From Lucifugimonas sp038150225 (lineage in GTDB: Bacteria > Chloroflexota > Dehalococcoidia > Lucifugimonadales > Lucifugimonadaceae), in contig JAYQWG010000019.1 in NCBI GenBank assembly GCA_038150225.1, forward strand, positions 1 to 43,933: a stretch of 43,933 nt of DNA. Direction: 5' to 3'. The notes beneath the pieces were generated by a model that saw nothing but the letters and a program-made list of their open reading frames with translations, was not told the origin of the DNA and did no database searches. The translations under genes were made by a program, and so were the position numbers. Shown here one piece after another: positions 8,168 to 17,574 of this stretch (within the stretch, counting starts at the first letter, position 1; every line of letters starts with the position of its first letter).

Positions 8168-8572
8168 ATGTTCGAAGACTATTTCAGGCAGTACGCGCTG
8201 CTAATCATATTTGCCATCGTGGCGGTCACAGTTCCTGTAGGGATGTTGATGATGAGTTACATGGCTCAATTCATCCGGGTTAGGCCGTCCCGCCCCACCA
8301 AGATTAAGGAAACCGCTTACGAAGGTGGAATGGTTCCGATAAGTGATCGCCCAGCGCGGTTTAACTTCCGTTACTACTACTACGCACTCCTATTTGTCGT
8401 GTTCGATGTGGAAACCGTGTTCTTGTTCCCGTGGGCAGTAAAATACGGTGTAATGTCGAAGCAGTTCGGGTTTGCTGCCCTGGGAGCCGTCCTGGTCTTC
8501 CTGTTGGTTGTGACAGTTGGCTACGCCTACGCATGGCGCAAGCAGGCTCTAGAATGGGTGTACAACAAATGA
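8168..8572 (+). CDS. nuoA: NADH-quinone oxidoreductase subunit A
   Basis: 134 residues with three membrane segments (about 8-30, 75-95, 100-125), the family's normal size and topology. The conserved loop between helices 1 and 2 carries YEGGMVP, where the related Cys-containing quinone-site loop usually reads YECG. FRYYYYALLFVVFDVETVFLFPWA is the typical helix 2 signature (here given by position, about residues 64-87). It belongs to the membrane arm of complex I. It is the first gene of the operon, and its TGA overlaps the ATG of nuoB (ATGA). Confidence 0.93.
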   Translation: MFEDYFRQYALLIIFAIVAVTVPVGMLMMSYMAQFIRVRPSRPTKIKETAYEGGMVPISDRPARFNFRYYYYALLFVVFDVETVFLFPWAVKYGVMSKQFGFAALGAVLVFLLVVTVGYAYAWRKQALEWVYNK

Positions 8573-9222
8573 CCCTTGGCCCAAAGCTGACTGATCCGTA
8601 CGGGACACCACCAGGTGCCGATCCGAGAGGCGCGTTGCAGTCGATCACGCTGGATTTGGACAAGCGAGAAGGCACATCGATTAACAGGATGAAGTCGACT
8701 CACCTCGAGCCGTTTCCTGATCCTGTAATAGAAGTTCCTGATGAACTGAAGCGCAGCGTGATCGTTAGTTCAGTCGATTACCTTTTGAATTGGGCACGAA
8801 AGTCTTCGGTATTCCCGCTGCAGTCAGGTCTTGCCTGTTGTTCATTTGAAATGATCGCATCGGCAATGGCGCGTTTCGATATTTCTCGATTCGGCATGGA
8901 AGCGTTCCGTGCAACTCCTCGTCAAGCCGACCTGTTGATTGTCGCCGGTACATTGACCTGGAAAATGGCAGTGCCGCTGCGCAGGTTGTACGACCAGATG
9001 GCAGAACCGCGATGGGTTATCTCGATGGGGGTCTGCGCGACTTCCGGCGGACCTTACTACCAGAGCTACTCCGTCGTGCCTGGCGTGAATCACATTATGC
9101 CGGTAGACGTTTACGTTCCCGGTTGCCCGCCACGTCCGGACGCACTCCTCTATGGAATCATGCAGTTGCACGACAAGATCCGGAAATACAGTCTTACCGG
9201 TCAGGCGGCAGGACAAGAATGA
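8569..9222 (+). CDS. nuoB: NADH-quinone oxidoreductase subunit B
   Basis: 217 residues from the ATG at 8569, which overlaps the nuoA stop; a longer upstream reading would only add out-of-family sequence. The four ligands of the terminal cluster N2 are present: the adjacent pair in GLACCSFEM, the Cys in GVCATSGG and the Cys in VPGCPPRPD. About 60 residues precede the conserved core, a longer N terminus than usual. It passes electrons to quinone at the junction of the peripheral and membrane arms. Confidence 0.95.
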   Translation: MTLGPKLTDPYGTPPGADPRGALQSITLDLDKREGTSINRMKSTHLEPFPDPVIEVPDELKRSVIVSSVDYLLNWARKSSVFPLQSGLACCSFEMIASAMARFDISRFGMEAFRATPRQADLLIVAGTLTWKMAVPLRRLYDQMAEPRWVISMGVCATSGGPYYQSYSVVPGVNHIMPVDVYVPGCPPRPDALLYGIMQLHDKIRKYSLTGQAAGQE

Positions 9223-9707
9223 CGACTGCCTGGCACGGACAAGCTCTTGCTGAGGCAATTGAAGCCTTTGCGCCCGGAGCAGTGGTTTCTAGCTCGGACT
9301 CGGACGTTTGGGTTGAGCCTTCTGCTATTTCAAGTGTTTGCGAGGGCCTGAAAACTCGACCTGAGTTCAAATTCGATTTGTTGAGCAGCGTGACTGCGGT
9401 CGACTACATCGACCATTTTGAAGTGGTGTACCACCTCACTTCACTCCCCTATGCTGCGACCGCTGTCCTCAAGACGAAGGTTGGGCAGGGCAGAACTGAG
9501 GCGAACGTTCCGAGCGTGGTGCCTGTTTGGCGTGGGGCTGATTACCAGGAACGCGAGGTTTGGGACTTGATGGGTATCCGTTTCGATGGTCACCCCAACC
9601 ACAAACGGATCATGCTCTGGGAAGGATTCCCGGGTCACCCGCTTCGCAAAGATTATGTGACTTACGATCAGTCGATCCAAGCTCCGAATGGCGAGGATGA
9701 CGAGTAG
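9219..9707 (+). CDS. nuoC: NADH-quinone oxidoreductase subunit C
   Basis: 162 residues from the ATG at 9219, which overlaps the nuoB stop in ATGA. The 30-kDa subunit signature ERE.WDLMGIRFDGHPN is present near the C terminus, followed by GFPGHPLRKDY. It is not fused to nuoD, unlike in enterobacteria. It packs beside NuoD and NuoB at the quinone module. Confidence 0.93.
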   Translation: MTTAWHGQALAEAIEAFAPGAVVSSSDSDVWVEPSAISSVCEGLKTRPEFKFDLLSSVTAVDYIDHFEVVYHLTSLPYAATAVLKTKVGQGRTEANVPSVVPVWRGADYQEREVWDLMGIRFDGHPNHKRIMLWEGFPGHPLRKDYVTYDQSIQAPNGEDDE

Positions 9708-10819
9708 TGGCAGTTAAAACACAGCCAGTAACGGTCAACCTCGGACCTCAGCACCCTTCAACGCACGGAGTGTTCCGTATGCGTGTGATGTTCGATGGTG
9801 AGGAAATTGTCGATGTAGAACCGGTTTTCGGTTACCTGCACCGCGGAACTGAGAAACTCGCTGAAGAGCGCACTTATTCGCAAATTATTACGTTGACCGA
9901 TCGCATGGACTATGTATCGTCCATGTTGAACAACCAGTCGTACGTATTGGCAGTCGAGAAACTCGCAGGAATCGAAGCTTCACCTCGCGGTGTTTGGCTG
10001 CGAATGATCGCCTCTGAATTGCAAAGGATTGCGAGCCATTTGGTCGCGACGGGATTCCTGTTGCAGGACCTTGGTGCACTAGGTACTCCCCTTATTTACT
10101 GCATGCGTGAGCGAGAGCGAATTCTCGATCTATTCGAAATGCTTTGCGGTGCTCGAATTACAAACTCGTACATGCGTCCTGGCGGAGTGTTTATGGACGC
10201 GCCAGATGAGTTCTGGCCTGCACTCGATCGCGAACTGGATGATATCGTCGACACAATCGACGAACTTGAGGCATATCTCAGCGGTAATGAAATCATCTTC
10301 TCCCGCACCAAGGGAACCGCAGTTCTGTCTCCAGAATTGCTCATCAACGCTTCCATAACCGGTCCAATGCTGCGAGCGAGCGGTGTCGACTGGGATCTGA
10401 GGCACAGGGACCCCTACGACTATTACGACAAGGTCGATTTCAAGCGGATTCTGCACACTGCGTCGGACAACTACGCTCGCTACTGGGTGCGAGTTCAGGA
10501 AATGCGCGAGTCGGTGAAAATTGTCCGACAGTGCATAGAGCAAATTGAACCAGGTCCGGTTCGTCCGTCGTTTGACGATGTTCCTCGATTGATCCGTCCA
10601 CCTGTTGGTGATGTTTACTCCGCCATCGAAGGATCCAAGGGCGAACTCGGGTTTTATTTGGTTTCTGACGGCAGCATTGCCCCGTACCGCATGCACGCAC
10701 GTGCCTCATCGTTGATCAACCTGACACTTCTCAGGGAAATGCTGATCGGTGAGCAGTTCGGTGATCTTTTCGTGATCTTTGGTAGTGTCGATTTGAACAT
10801 GGGGGAGGTTGATCGCTAA
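9707..10819 (+). CDS. nuoD: NADH-quinone oxidoreductase subunit D
   Basis: 370 residues; the 49-kDa subunit that forms the quinone-binding cavity with NuoB. GPQHPSTHGVFR near the N terminus carries the quinone-binding His of the loop, and YLHRGTEKLAE, ERTYSQ, and the final SVDLNMGEVDR are family signatures. The GTG start at 9707 overlaps the nuoC TAG, and its TAA overlaps the nuoH ATG. The [NiFe]-hydrogenase cysteines are absent, as expected for complex I. Confidence 0.95.
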   Translation: MAVKTQPVTVNLGPQHPSTHGVFRMRVMFDGEEIVDVEPVFGYLHRGTEKLAEERTYSQIITLTDRMDYVSSMLNNQSYVLAVEKLAGIEASPRGVWLRMIASELQRIASHLVATGFLLQDLGALGTPLIYCMRERERILDLFEMLCGARITNSYMRPGGVFMDAPDEFWPALDRELDDIVDTIDELEAYLSGNEIIFSRTKGTAVLSPELLINASITGPMLRASGVDWDLRHRDPYDYYDKVDFKRILHTASDNYARYWVRVQEMRESVKIVRQCIEQIEPGPVRPSFDDVPRLIRPPVGDVYSAIEGSKGELGFYLVSDGSIAPYRMHARASSLINLTLLREMLIGEQFGDLFVIFGSVDLNMGEVDR

Positions 10820-12090
10820 TGAGCGCAGCTTTCCTCGACAACTCGCTGTGGCGAAACATCTACTGCGTACTAGCAGGCGAAAGTACTGAGTGCGCCGCTC
10901 GGGATTATTCTTCCGGTCTTCTGCCAGGTGGCATGGAGTGGCTTGCATTCCTGCTTTCGGCGCTAGTTGTCGCTGCCATATTTGCGAATGCAATTCTGGG
11001 TGGCGTAATCGTCCTTATCTGGGGGGAGCGACGACTATTTGGTCGCTTCCAGAATCGAACCGGACCGAACCGTTGGGGGCCATGGGGGACACTGACCTCC
11101 GTTGCCGACGCTATCAAGACCATGTTCAAAGAGGATTTGGTTCCGGCCGAAGCCGATCGCATCTTGTTCAACCTTGCCCCGGTAATGATTGCTGCGCCTG
11201 CCTTGATCGTGTTTTCTGTGATCCCGGTTGGAGTTGGAACTTACGTTGCAGATTTGAACGTGGGTGTGCTATTCATCATGGCAGTCACCTCACTTACTAC
11301 TCTTTCAGTTCTCACAGCTGCATGGTCGTCGGCAAACCGTATAGCGATTCTTTCTGCACTGCGTTCTGTTGCGCTCCTGGTCAGTTACGAAATTCCAATG
11401 GCGCTGGCATTGGTTGGTGTGATCATGCTTGCCGGTTCTATGTCGCTTGGGTCGATCATCGAAGCGCAGGCAATTCCGTTCATCCTCGTTCAGCCGCTCG
11501 GATTCTTCGTTTTCTTCCTTGCTGCAATGGCGGAAATGGCACGAGCTCCATTCGACCTCACAGAGGCCGAGTCGGAACTCGCAGCTGGATATTTGAACGA
11601 CTACGCCAGCATGAAATTCGGCCTGTTCTTCCTTGCTGAGTTCATTGCTGAGTTGAGCACATCGGCAATCATTACAACGCTGTTCTTGAGCGGTTGGAAG
11701 GGTTGGGACCCAATTCCTTCGCACCTATGGTTTGCTGTGAAGCTGATCCTGGTGCTGTTTGTGATCATCTGGTTCCGAATGACGCTTCCTCGATTGCGTG
11801 TCGACCAGGTCCTGAAATTTGCCTGGAAGGGTCTTTTCGAGTTGACGATGATCAACATCATTGTCACCGCTGTACTGATTGCCATTTGGCCGGAGCCATC
11901 AACAACAGAGTTGTGGATTATGGCGGCAATCAACTGGCCAGTCGCAATCATTTCGATCTGGGCAGTGAGCAAGTTGTTGGGCACCAGTTCGTACGAGAAC
12001 CCAACTCCATCAGCATCAGCCCCGGTTTACCCGGTTGGTACTGAGACGCTTCCTGCAAACGCTGGTGTGCATGGTGGAGGTGACAAATGA
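10819..12090 (+). CDS. nuoH: NADH-quinone oxidoreductase subunit H
   Basis: 423 residues with about eight membrane helices. The signatures GRFQNRTGPNRWGPWG and AEMARAPFDLTEAESELAAGY (by position, about residues 237-257) are diagnostic of NuoH, which links the quinone site to the proton channels. The N terminus carries some 40 extra residues (with two cysteines) before the first helix at MEWLAFLL, and the C terminus a Pro/Ser-rich tail; both are longer than average. It overlaps nuoI by four bases. Confidence 0.94.
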   Translation: MSAAFLDNSLWRNIYCVLAGESTECAARDYSSGLLPGGMEWLAFLLSALVVAAIFANAILGGVIVLIWGERRLFGRFQNRTGPNRWGPWGTLTSVADAIKTMFKEDLVPAEADRILFNLAPVMIAAPALIVFSVIPVGVGTYVADLNVGVLFIMAVTSLTTLSVLTAAWSSANRIAILSALRSVALLVSYEIPMALALVGVIMLAGSMSLGSIIEAQAIPFILVQPLGFFVFFLAAMAEMARAPFDLTEAESELAAGYLNDYASMKFGLFFLAEFIAELSTSAIITTLFLSGWKGWDPIPSHLWFAVKLILVLFVIIWFRMTLPRLRVDQVLKFAWKGLFELTMINIIVTAVLIAIWPEPSTTELWIMAAINWPVAIISIWAVSKLLGTSSYENPTPSASAPVYPVGTETLPANAGVHGGGDK

Positions 12091-12752
12091 TCGGGATGGG
12101 ACTACCTCGCGGATTTGTCGTAACTCTCAAAAATTTCTTGCGCCCGCACTCAACTGAACAATACCCAGACCGGCATGTTGGCCTATTTGGTGCTGCCAAA
12201 GAGGCCGGTATGAATCCGGTGCAGTTCCTCGTCAAGCGACCGGGCGATTCGCTCAAAGCGATCGCTGGTTTGGCGACTGTTCCTGTGAAGGTCAAGCAGT
12301 CAGCTCGGTTCCGAGGAAACGAGTTCACTTATTTCGAAGAGCGCTGCACCGCATGTGCAAGCTGTGCGAAGTACTGTCCGCTGGGAATTATTGAGATCGT
12401 CAGTGTGCCCGGCAAGATCGATGCGCAAGAGGGTGAGAGCTACAAACTCGAAGTCTTTGATATTGATATCGGTCGCTGCATGTTCTGCGGTCTTTGTGTC
12501 GAAGCATGTCCTTACGACGCACTCCACATGGGCACGAGCTTCGAGCGATCTAAATATGTTCGAGATGATCTGGTCATCACGAAAGATGAACTCTGGGATG
12601 CCGAGAAACGTCCGAGTGCGTTCTACCGTCCTCAGTTCGAGGAGAATGGATTCGATCCTTTCGCCGAGGAAATGGAAGATTTCCACGACGCTGGACGTCA
12701 CGAGCGCAAGACCTACGATGAGATGAAAAAGAAGTGGGTCGACGAGCGATGA
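12087..12752 (+). CDS. nuoI: NADH-quinone oxidoreductase subunit I (2x[4Fe-4S])
   Basis: 221 residues with two ferredoxin-type cluster motifs, CTACASCAKYCP (about residue 89) and CMFCGLCVEACP (about residue 131), which carry clusters N6a and N6b. A charged C-terminal extension after about residue 175 is rich in Glu, Lys and Asp. In a complex without NuoEFG this subunit is the likely entry point for electrons, for instance from ferredoxin; that is inference from related complexes. Start overlaps nuoH. Confidence 0.95.
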   Translation: MIGMGLPRGFVVTLKNFLRPHSTEQYPDRHVGLFGAAKEAGMNPVQFLVKRPGDSLKAIAGLATVPVKVKQSARFRGNEFTYFEERCTACASCAKYCPLGIIEIVSVPGKIDAQEGESYKLEVFDIDIGRCMFCGLCVEACPYDALHMGTSFERSKYVRDDLVITKDELWDAEKRPSAFYRPQFEENGFDPFAEEMEDFHDAGRHERKTYDEMKKKWVDER

Positions 12753-13390
12753 TGGAAGTATCAACGCTGACAAGCGTCGCATTCTGGATCGTTTCGGCAG
12801 TCATTCTTGGACTGGCTGTGATTGTTGTCACCCAACAGAACGTCTACCGAGCTGCAATAGCCCTTGCTGGCACATTCCTTGCAGTTGGATTACTGTACTT
12901 CATCCTGAGCGCTGAGTTTGTTGGGGTCGTTCAAATCCTCGTTTACGTCGGGGCTATTTCAGTTCTTCTGGCGTTCGCCGTGATGTTCATCCAAGACGTC
13001 ACCACCGGTAGCCGTCCGTCTCAGGGGCGAGCTGTTGGTGGAACGATGGCTGCTCTCTTGTTCGCCGCACTTGTATTTGCCTCTTACAACTCCGATTGGA
13101 CCTCAATCGACTCAATAACAGATGAAACAGCCCGAGCTGCCCTGACCGACGGATTCGTTGAAGTAGGTCAAGGTGACAACTTAATCGTTGCCGCACCTGG
13201 CTTGGTTGACGCTGATAGCCCGATCGTTGAAAACGACGGTGTGCTCGTAAACAGCACCGGACCTCTTGGTGTTTTGCTGACAAGAGAATATGTGCTTGCG
13301 TTTGAAGTTATTGGACTGTTGTTGGTAGCCGCACTGCTTGGTGGCCTGCTGTTAATGCGTGATCCAGAAAACGAGGAGGCTGAAGCGTGA
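12749..13390 (+). CDS. nuoJ: NADH-quinone oxidoreductase subunit J
   Basis: 213 residues with five membrane helices. The conserved third-helix stretch EFVGVVQILVYVGAISVLLAF (by position, about residues 57-77) is the NuoJ signature. The ATG at 12749 overlaps the nuoI stop; a second ATG follows directly. A loop of about 50 residues between helices 4 and 5 (residues about 115-175) is acidic and longer than in model enzymes. Membrane-arm subunit. Confidence 0.92.
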   Translation: MMEVSTLTSVAFWIVSAVILGLAVIVVTQQNVYRAAIALAGTFLAVGLLYFILSAEFVGVVQILVYVGAISVLLAFAVMFIQDVTTGSRPSQGRAVGGTMAALLFAALVFASYNSDWTSIDSITDETARAALTDGFVEVGQGDNLIVAAPGLVDADSPIVENDGVLVNSTGPLGVLLTREYVLAFEVIGLLLVAALLGGLLLMRDPENEEAEA

Positions 13391-13737
13391 CGCTAGAGAA
13401 CGTCCTCCTTGTATCGGCAGCGTTGTTTGCCATTGGGATCTACGGCGCGGTTTCACGTCGAAGTGTGATCAGCGTAATCATGTCTCTTGAACTTATGTTC
13501 AACGCAGTAATCATTGCTGCAGTTGGCTTTGCAAGGTTTACACCGGCTGCGGCACTGCTCTCAGGTGACCCTTTGACTGCAGAGGCCGTTCGATCGGCCC
13601 TTACTGGTCACGCATTTGCCATATTTGTAGCCGCGGTTGCAGCAGGTGAAGCTGCGTTGGCTTTTGCTCTTGTGTTTGCAATGTACCGATCTAAAGAAAC
13701 GGTCGAGATTACGGAAGCTTCGGAGTTGAGGAATTAG
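13387..13737 (+). CDS. nuoK: NADH-quinone oxidoreductase subunit K
   Basis: 116 residues, three membrane helices. The first helix is followed by the conserved VISVIMSLELMFNAV with the membrane Glu needed for proton transfer, and the second conserved Glu is in AAGEAALAFAL. The GTG start overlaps the nuoJ TGA. An antiporter-like Mrp C homologue. Confidence 0.93.
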   Translation: MTLENVLLVSAALFAIGIYGAVSRRSVISVIMSLELMFNAVIIAAVGFARFTPAAALLSGDPLTAEAVRSALTGHAFAIFVAAVAAGEAALAFALVFAMYRSKETVEITEASELRN

Positions 13738-13760
13738 TCGACACTTCGGCAAGCATCGCT

Positions 13761-13955
13761 ATGTGGGTTGATTACAAGAAAACTCAAAATTTGATCTCAG
13801 CGGAGATGTGGAAAGACCTTCTCGAAGGAGAAGGTTTGCCAACGAAGATCATTCCGGAAGGGAACATCTTGGACTGGTCCGAGAATGCTGCATACCGCGT
13901 GATGGTTCCAAAAGGCCGCGAGCACGTGGCTGACGAAATATTGAGAAAGCTTTAG
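13761..13955 (+). CDS. Small DUF2007-like protein inside the nuo operon
   Basis: 64 residues, soluble. The pattern SAEMWKDLLEGEGLPTKIIP, then WSENAAYRVMVPKGREHVADEIL (both given as positions about 13-32 and 39-61), matches the small alpha/beta fold annotated as DUF2007 or 'putative prokaryotic signal transducing protein', where an early helix selects a 'subunit-instability' surface and V.VP is the last strand. It starts at ATG 13761, 24 bp after nuoK, and ends 13 bp before nuoL, so it is co-transcribed. Its role in complex I is unknown; a regulator or assembly factor is possible. Family assignment is by pattern, not by search. Confidence 0.7.
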   Translation: MWVDYKKTQNLISAEMWKDLLEGEGLPTKIIPEGNILDWSENAAYRVMVPKGREHVADEILRKL

Positions 13956-13968
13956 CAGGAACGATTAG

Positions 13969-15963
13969 TTGGTTACTGAAGGCCTAGCCTGGTTCATAAT
14001 CGCTCTCCCAATCATCAGCATGCTGGTGAACGGGCTGCTTATACGCGGCTTCGTTGGTTCCGAGTCCCGCTATGCCGGTTATCTTGCGGTCGCTGCAATT
14101 GGTGGCTCATTCATAATTTCTCTGCTGACTCTTTTCACGGTCATGGGCGATGGACCAATCGCTACAGAGAAACGTGATTGGATTGCAATTGGTGGTCTGA
14201 ATCTTACGTTTGGACTCCTGATCGACCAACTGACGGCAATCATGCTCGTTGTTGTTAGTGGTGTCAGTTTGCTTGTCCAGATTTACGGACAGGCGTACAT
14301 GCATGGTGACAAGAGTTACACCCGCTACTTCACCTACATGTCATTGTTCACGGCATCGATGCTGGGTCTGGTTCTATCTCGAAACCTGATCCAAATCTTC
14401 GTGTTCTGGGAACTCGTCGGTGTCTCCTCATATCTCCTAATCGGATTCTGGATGGATCGACCTTCTGCAGCTGCTGCTGCCAAGAAGGCGTTTCTAATGA
14501 CCAGGTTCGGTGACTTCGGATTCTTGCTTGGAATCCTTTATTTGTACTCAGTCGACACTTCCTACATGGACGTGGTGACGCTGTATCACGCTCTTGAAGC
14601 GCACGAAATCGCTGCCTCTGTTGCAACATGGGTAGCACTTGGACTGTTCGCAGGAGCGGTTGGTAAATCGGCGCAATTCCCGTTGCACTCCTGGTTGCCC
14701 GATGCGATGGAAGGTCCGACTTCTGTATCTGCGTTGATCCACTCGGCGACGATGGTGACGGCAGGTGTGTTCCTCGTTGCTCGATTCTTCCCGCTGTTCG
14801 AGCACTCTGACATCATGACGTTAGTTGCCTTGGTCGGTGGAATCACCGCAGTGTTCGCAGCAACGATGGGTCTTGTTGCCAACGACATCAAGCGAGTACT
14901 GGCTTACTCAACTGTCTCGCAGTTGGGTTACATGATGCTGGCACTCGGTATTGGTGCTTATGCTCCCGCCATATTCCACCTGTTCACACACGCTTTCTTT
15001 AAGGCAGCGTTGTTCCTTGGCGCGGGTTCGGTGCATCACGCATCAGGAACCTTCAACATGAATTACATGGGGGGACTCAAGAAGTACATGCCGTGGACCT
15101 ACTGGGGCATGGTTATTTCGAGCTTGAGCCTCGCGGGACTGTTCCCATTCTCTGGATTCTGGTCGAAGGACGAAATTCTCGGGCACGCTGCACATGTGGA
15201 CGGCGTCGGGCCAGTAGTTCTCGTACTCGGTCTTGTCGCAGCTTTGATGACCGCCTTCTACATGTTCCGCGCCATCTTCATGACATTCCACGGTGAATGG
15301 AAAGGTGGTGGTGATCAGGAGATTGAGGACGCAGAGAAGGCTGGCGAGCCACTCCCAGTCGGAAGCACTCACTCGCACTTTGGTGAGTCGCCGTGGTTGA
15401 TGGTTGGCCCGATTGTCCTGCTTTCGATCCTCGCAATATTTATCGGTTTCTTATCTAACCCGACAGTTGAAATTGCAGGCATCAATAAGCATGCCTTCGC
15501 ACATTTCGTGACTGAAGAGAACCACGATGTGTTCCCGACTCACGAAGCTGCTGTGCACGCTGGAGCCGCACCTGAATTTAACTTCATGGTCGCGGGTATC
15601 TCTACTTTGCTTGCAGTTGCAGGAATTGGACTTGCGTACCTGATGTACATGAGCAAGTCGATCTCAGCTGAGTCCGTTACGAATACGTTCAGACCTGTAT
15701 ACGACCTCATGTTCCGTAAGTACTACTTCGACGAGTTATACGAGAACCTGGTGGTCAAATCGATTTTCTATAAGTACGTCGCTGATGCCCTGCGCTGGTT
15801 CGATGAACACTGGATTGATAACACCAACGTTCACTTATCGAACTGGGTTAGCAGGATTGGACGCAGCGGAACATTGATCCAAAACGGTCAAGCACAAACC
15901 TACGCAGTCGGCATGGTTATCGGTGTCGTCGCAGTTATTGCTGGATTCCTACTCTGGGGCTGA
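13969..15963 (+). CDS. nuoL: NADH-quinone oxidoreductase subunit L
   Basis: 664 residues, about 16 membrane helices plus the long lateral helix and C-terminal anchor (the last 25 residues are hydrophobic). Conserved antiporter features: FWELVGVSSYLLIGFW with the key Glu, a Lys in GKSAQFPLHSWLPDAMEGPT, HSATMVTAG, and HLFTHAFFKAALFLGAGSV with the central Lys. The start is TTG at 13969 with AGGA about 9 bases upstream. The distal proton pump of the membrane arm. Confidence 0.95.
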   Translation: MVTEGLAWFIIALPIISMLVNGLLIRGFVGSESRYAGYLAVAAIGGSFIISLLTLFTVMGDGPIATEKRDWIAIGGLNLTFGLLIDQLTAIMLVVVSGVSLLVQIYGQAYMHGDKSYTRYFTYMSLFTASMLGLVLSRNLIQIFVFWELVGVSSYLLIGFWMDRPSAAAAAKKAFLMTRFGDFGFLLGILYLYSVDTSYMDVVTLYHALEAHEIAASVATWVALGLFAGAVGKSAQFPLHSWLPDAMEGPTSVSALIHSATMVTAGVFLVARFFPLFEHSDIMTLVALVGGITAVFAATMGLVANDIKRVLAYSTVSQLGYMMLALGIGAYAPAIFHLFTHAFFKAALFLGAGSVHHASGTFNMNYMGGLKKYMPWTYWGMVISSLSLAGLFPFSGFWSKDEILGHAAHVDGVGPVVLVLGLVAALMTAFYMFRAIFMTFHGEWKGGGDQEIEDAEKAGEPLPVGSTHSHFGESPWLMVGPIVLLSILAIFIGFLSNPTVEIAGINKHAFAHFVTEENHDVFPTHEAAVHAGAAPEFNFMVAGISTLLAVAGIGLAYLMYMSKSISAESVTNTFRPVYDLMFRKYYFDELYENLVVKSIFYKYVADALRWFDEHWIDNTNVHLSNWVSRIGRSGTLIQNGQAQTYAVGMVIGVVAVIAGFLLWG

Positions 15964-16020
15964 TAAAGCACGTGAGAATTAGCTCAAGAAACATATTCAA
16001 CAACGTTCAGGAGGCCTTCA

Positions 16021-17574
16021 TTGTTTGATGGAATCCTGACGATCACGATATTCCTGCCGGCGGTTGTCGCACTTCTGACGACCTTGTTGGTGAGGGGTGA
16101 CAAGTCCGACGAGTACATCCGTTGGATTTCTATCGGTGCTACTGTCGTTACGTTCATCCTGACCGCAATGGTGTTCTTCGGTTACGACCGAGATGCCAGC
16201 GGGATCCAAATGGTCGACTACTTTGAGCGATGGATCCCGATCGATGCATTGCGATCCTCGTACGTAGTCGGTGTAGACGGTTTGAGCGCTCCGCTGGTTC
16301 TACTCACCGGAATTCTCGGTACGGCAGCCGCGTTTGCCTCCTGGAGAATCCAGCACCGGGTAAGAGAGTATTTCCTGTGGTTGCTGCTGCTCCAGTCGGC
16401 TGTACTAGGTGTCTTTACTTCGCTCGATTTGTTGTTGTTCTTTGTCTTCTTCGAGTTCGAGCTGATCCCGATGTACATGCTGATCGCTATTTGGGGTAGT
16501 GGTCGACCCCGTTACTCGGCGATGAAGTTTGTTCTGTTCACTCTTGCCGGTGGTGCGTTCATGCTGGTCGCAATACTTGCTCTGTTCGTAACTCCAGATG
16601 TGAATACTCTGGCAATGGTTTCGATTCCAGAACTTGGAATCGTTGGAATACCCGAGATCATCGCTAATGCCGACCTGGTTATTCCGGCAGCGTTGATATT
16701 CACATTCTTCTTCATCGCATTTGCTGTGAAGCTTCCGACGTTCCCTGTGCATAGTTGGCTTCCAGATGCACACACTGACGCTCCTACGGCTGTGTCGGTA
16801 ATGCTTGCCGGTGTGTTGCTGAAGATGGCTGGTTACGGTCTGCTGCGAATCAACGTTGGTTTCTTCCAGGAAACACAAGGATTCACGATCCATGACGTTG
16901 CAGGTGCAATGGCGGTCGTAGCTGCGATCTCTGTCGTGTATGGAGGAATAATTACCGTTCGTCAGACCGATATGAAGCGTCTAATTGCTTACAGCTCGGT
17001 TAGCCACATGGGATTCGTGATGCTCGGCGTTGCTGCAATTGGGTCCTCACCCGCAGACACGTCTGCCGGTGGTTTGAACGGTGCAGCATTACAGATGTTT
17101 ACTCACGGAACAATCACCGGACTTGCCTTTTTGATGGTTGGACTGTCGTACGACAGAACTCACACGCGACACATTCCACATCTCGGTGGTTTGTGGAAGA
17201 AGATGCCACTTATCGCAATATTTTTCCTGATTGCCGGATTTGGATCGCTTGGTTTGCCGGCACTCTCTGGATTCGTTGCAGAAATTATGGTGTTCCTGGG
17301 TACATTCTCAGTCTGGCCGTGGGCAACAGGTGTTGCTGCGTTCGGAGTTGTTCTTGCAGCTGGATATACCCTGTGGATGGTTCAGCGAGTGTTCTTTGGT
17401 GCACGACCTGCGAGTCCGGGCTTAGCCGATGATGTTTACGACGGACTGACCGATGCATCGTGGGTAGATATGATCCCGGTTATCGCTCTGGCGGCTCCGA
17501 TATTTATCGTTGGAATCTGGCCATCGGTCGTGACTGATGTCTTTGATCTCGGAATACAGGCGGTGCTGAGGTAA
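16021..17574 (+). CDS. nuoM: NADH-quinone oxidoreductase subunit M
   Basis: 517 residues, about 14 helices. Signatures are FFEFELIPMYMLIAIWG (Glu of the antiporter unit), FAVKLPTFPVHSWLPDAHTDAPTA (by position, about residues 237-260) and the Lys in the later helix near GLWKKMP. The TTG start at 16021 follows a good GGAGG ribosome binding site at about 16009. A 57-bp gap separates it from nuoL, the largest in the operon. Stop overlaps the nuoN start (TAATG). Confidence 0.95.
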   Translation: MFDGILTITIFLPAVVALLTTLLVRGDKSDEYIRWISIGATVVTFILTAMVFFGYDRDASGIQMVDYFERWIPIDALRSSYVVGVDGLSAPLVLLTGILGTAAAFASWRIQHRVREYFLWLLLLQSAVLGVFTSLDLLLFFVFFEFELIPMYMLIAIWGSGRPRYSAMKFVLFTLAGGAFMLVAILALFVTPDVNTLAMVSIPELGIVGIPEIIANADLVIPAALIFTFFFIAFAVKLPTFPVHSWLPDAHTDAPTAVSVMLAGVLLKMAGYGLLRINVGFFQETQGFTIHDVAGAMAVVAAISVVYGGIITVRQTDMKRLIAYSSVSHMGFVMLGVAAIGSSPADTSAGGLNGAALQMFTHGTITGLAFLMVGLSYDRTHTRHIPHLGGLWKKMPLIAIFFLIAGFGSLGLPALSGFVAEIMVFLGTFSVWPWATGVAAFGVVLAAGYTLWMVQRVFFGARPASPGLADDVYDGLTDASWVDMIPVIALAAPIFIVGIWPSVVTDVFDLGIQAVLR

